Virus record (IMG/VR): IMGVR_UViG_3300007735_000474
Location: 1 to 21,626 of that record
DNA: 21,626 bases
Reading direction: 5' to 3' (one strand)
From: a virus
Part shown: piece by piece, positions 20,726 through 21,626 of the stretch
How positions within the stretch are numbered: the stretch's first letter is position 1
Layout of the letters: each line of letters starts with the position of its first letter
The notes under the pieces: generated by a model
Database searches by the model: none
Told to the model about the DNA's origin: nothing
The model's input: the letters and a program-made list of their open reading frames with translations, nothing else
Made by a program: the position numbers and the translations under genes

Positions 20726-20734
20726 ATGCCTTGA
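20726..20734 (+). other. Mini-ORF ATG-CCT-TGA at predicted transcript start
   Basis: It occupies the same distance from the -10 box as ATG-GAT-TGA in cassette 1. The shared bases are TTTA-CCATG, then TTGAG. The main start codon follows at 20791 with AGGGAGA 8 bases upstream. Confidence 0.4.
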
Positions 20735-20790
20735 GTGATGCCGATTACTTTCAATCTGCCACTTATTGCATAAATAGGGAGATTTGTCAT

Positions 20791-21477
20791 ATGACAAAAA
20801 CCAAGCTTGTAAATGCCCTTGAGCAAGGTGCTGTAATTAACTCTAATAATCCTACTAGTTTGCCTGACTTAGGTTATAGGCATGGTGGGGCGTTGCATAC
20901 TGTTAAGCAATTAGCGGTATGGGCGTTAGATGGTGGGGTTAAGGGTTTTCCTGACAATGTTAGCGACGAAGATACTTTGAGCATACGCCAAGGTTATAAG
21001 CGTAAACACTCAGAATTAAACCCAGCAACTCAGTATTGCATTGTCGAGGGAAAATATCTCAAGGTTAGCGATATGCAATTACAAGGGATTGAACTACCTA
21101 AAAATCCTGAGTTAGTTAATATTGGCGTGGATTATGCGTTTAGCTTTACTCAGCAACAAGCGGGTAAGCTTAAAGAAACTCATAACCCCGTATTGCATAA
21201 GATTGTTGCGGATATTAGAACCCGTTGCAATAAGTACGAAACTACTACTTTTGCAAAATTGCAAGCCGAGGGTAATAAAATCCTGAAAGAGCGTAAGGGT
21301 GAAACTACTCAACGCAAGGGCAATCTGGCTTTCATGGAATGGCTCTATAACGATAAGGGCGTTTTCGATACCATGAAAACCCGTTGCAAAAACGCCAAGG
21401 CAAAAGGTGATGAATTCGCTGATATCGCTAAGTTAGATAAGGCAATATCCGCTTTCAACGCTGTATTTAAGAAGTAA
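20791..21477 (+). CDS. Unknown phage protein (cassette 2)
   Basis: A 228-residue protein starting MTKTKLVNALEQGAVINSN. I chose ATG 20791 because AGGGAGA lies 8 bases before it; a TTG 60 bases upstream would overlap the mini-ORF. The protein is mixed helical: residues about 35-50 (TVKQLAVWALDGGVKGFP), a middle segment YCIVEGKYLKVSDMQLQGIELP, and a Lys-rich C-terminal half (TRCNKYETTTFAKLQAEGNKILKERKG, then MKTRCKNAKAKGDEFADIAKLDKAISAFNAVFKK) that could be helical and basic. No family, catalytic site or membrane segment is recognised. It has its own promoter, a candidate operator and a terminator, pointing to regulated early expression. It may act on nucleic acid; this is only inferred from charge. 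Confidence 0.85.
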   Translation: MTKTKLVNALEQGAVINSNNPTSLPDLGYRHGGALHTVKQLAVWALDGGVKGFPDNVSDEDTLSIRQGYKRKHSELNPATQYCIVEGKYLKVSDMQLQGIELPKNPELVNIGVDYAFSFTQQQAGKLKETHNPVLHKIVADIRTRCNKYETTTFAKLQAEGNKILKERKGETTQRKGNLAFMEWLYNDKGVFDTMKTRCKNAKAKGDEFADIAKLDKAISAFNAVFKK

Positions 21478-21493
21478 TCTAGATTGTTTTTGA

Positions 21494-21526
21494 GGGGGGA
21501 GGGCTTCGGCTCTCTCCCCTTTTTTT
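21494..21526 (+). terminator. Strong UUCG hairpin terminator of cassette 2
   Basis: The 11-base arms GGGGGGAGGGC and GCTCTCTCCCC pair with two G-U wobbles around a TTCG tetraloop, followed by seven T's. It starts 16 bases after the stop codon. This is a textbook intrinsic terminator. Confidence 0.92.
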
Positions 21527-21542
21527 GTGCCCTGAAAAAGAG

Positions 21543-21567
21543 ACCAGTTATCTGTCCTCGCGCGCGC
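21543..21567 (+). repeat. Post-terminator conserved element, copy 2
   Basis: Matches 20615-20639 at 22 of 25 positions (starts ACCAGTTATCTGTCCTCG). It probably precedes a third cassette that lies beyond the window edge; nothing else is recognised in the last 59 bases. Confidence 0.75.
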
Positions 21568-21626
21568 AATCAAGCGTGGCATCCAATATACATACCTTTG
21601 CTGACGCAACGCAAAACGCCAAGCCC

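Overview
This window looks like about 21.6 kb of a tailed double-stranded DNA bacteriophage genome (Caudoviricetes). The order terminase small subunit, terminase large subunit, portal, scaffold and major capsid protein is diagnostic. The proteins resemble, from memory, families common in uncultured aquatic (freshwater or marine) phages. There is no rRNA, tRNA, CRISPR array, integrase or bacterial housekeeping gene, so neither the host nor the lifestyle can be fixed from the sequence. No DNA replication or lysis gene was recognised.

Region 1 (19451 down to 1, all minus strand) is one long late or structural operon. It is very compact: most neighbours overlap by 1-11 bases or are separated by 10 or fewer. 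In transcription order it holds: a putative TerS, TerL, an 828-residue portal with a Gln-rich coiled-coil tail, a small helical protein, a GroES-like co-chaperonin, the scaffold, a virion-associated protein, a putative head decoration protein and the major capsid protein. A strong hairpin terminator follows the capsid gene. The operon then resumes with two beta-rich proteins, a GT-A glycosyltransferase, and a run of small Lys/Gly-rich basic proteins that share a repeated short motif. After these come the probable head-tail connector or adaptor proteins, and at the distal end repetitive tail-fibre-like proteins ending in a glycine-rich adhesin-like protein cut by the window edge. Two HNH endonucleases of different architecture sit inside this operon in overlapping register with their neighbours.

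Region 2 (19452-20078) is a roughly 0.6 kb divergent intergenic control region with strikingly G-rich tracts on the plus strand, an exact 17-base repeat and a 12-base inverted repeat. It ends in a good sigma70-type promoter.

Region 3 (20000-21626, plus strand) holds two genes of unknown function, each built as a similar stand-alone cassette. Each has a consensus-like promoter with a 17-base spacer, a start-plus-one-codon mini-ORF at the predicted transcription start, an AGGGAG ribosome binding site, an unrelated unknown protein, a UUCG-tetraloop terminator and a conserved post-terminator element of about 25 bases. The second cassette also carries a perfect 18-base palindrome touching its -35 box. 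These look like early or regulatory phage genes transcribed away from the virion module. This repeated cassette design and the shared-motif basic protein cluster are the least explained features of the window.
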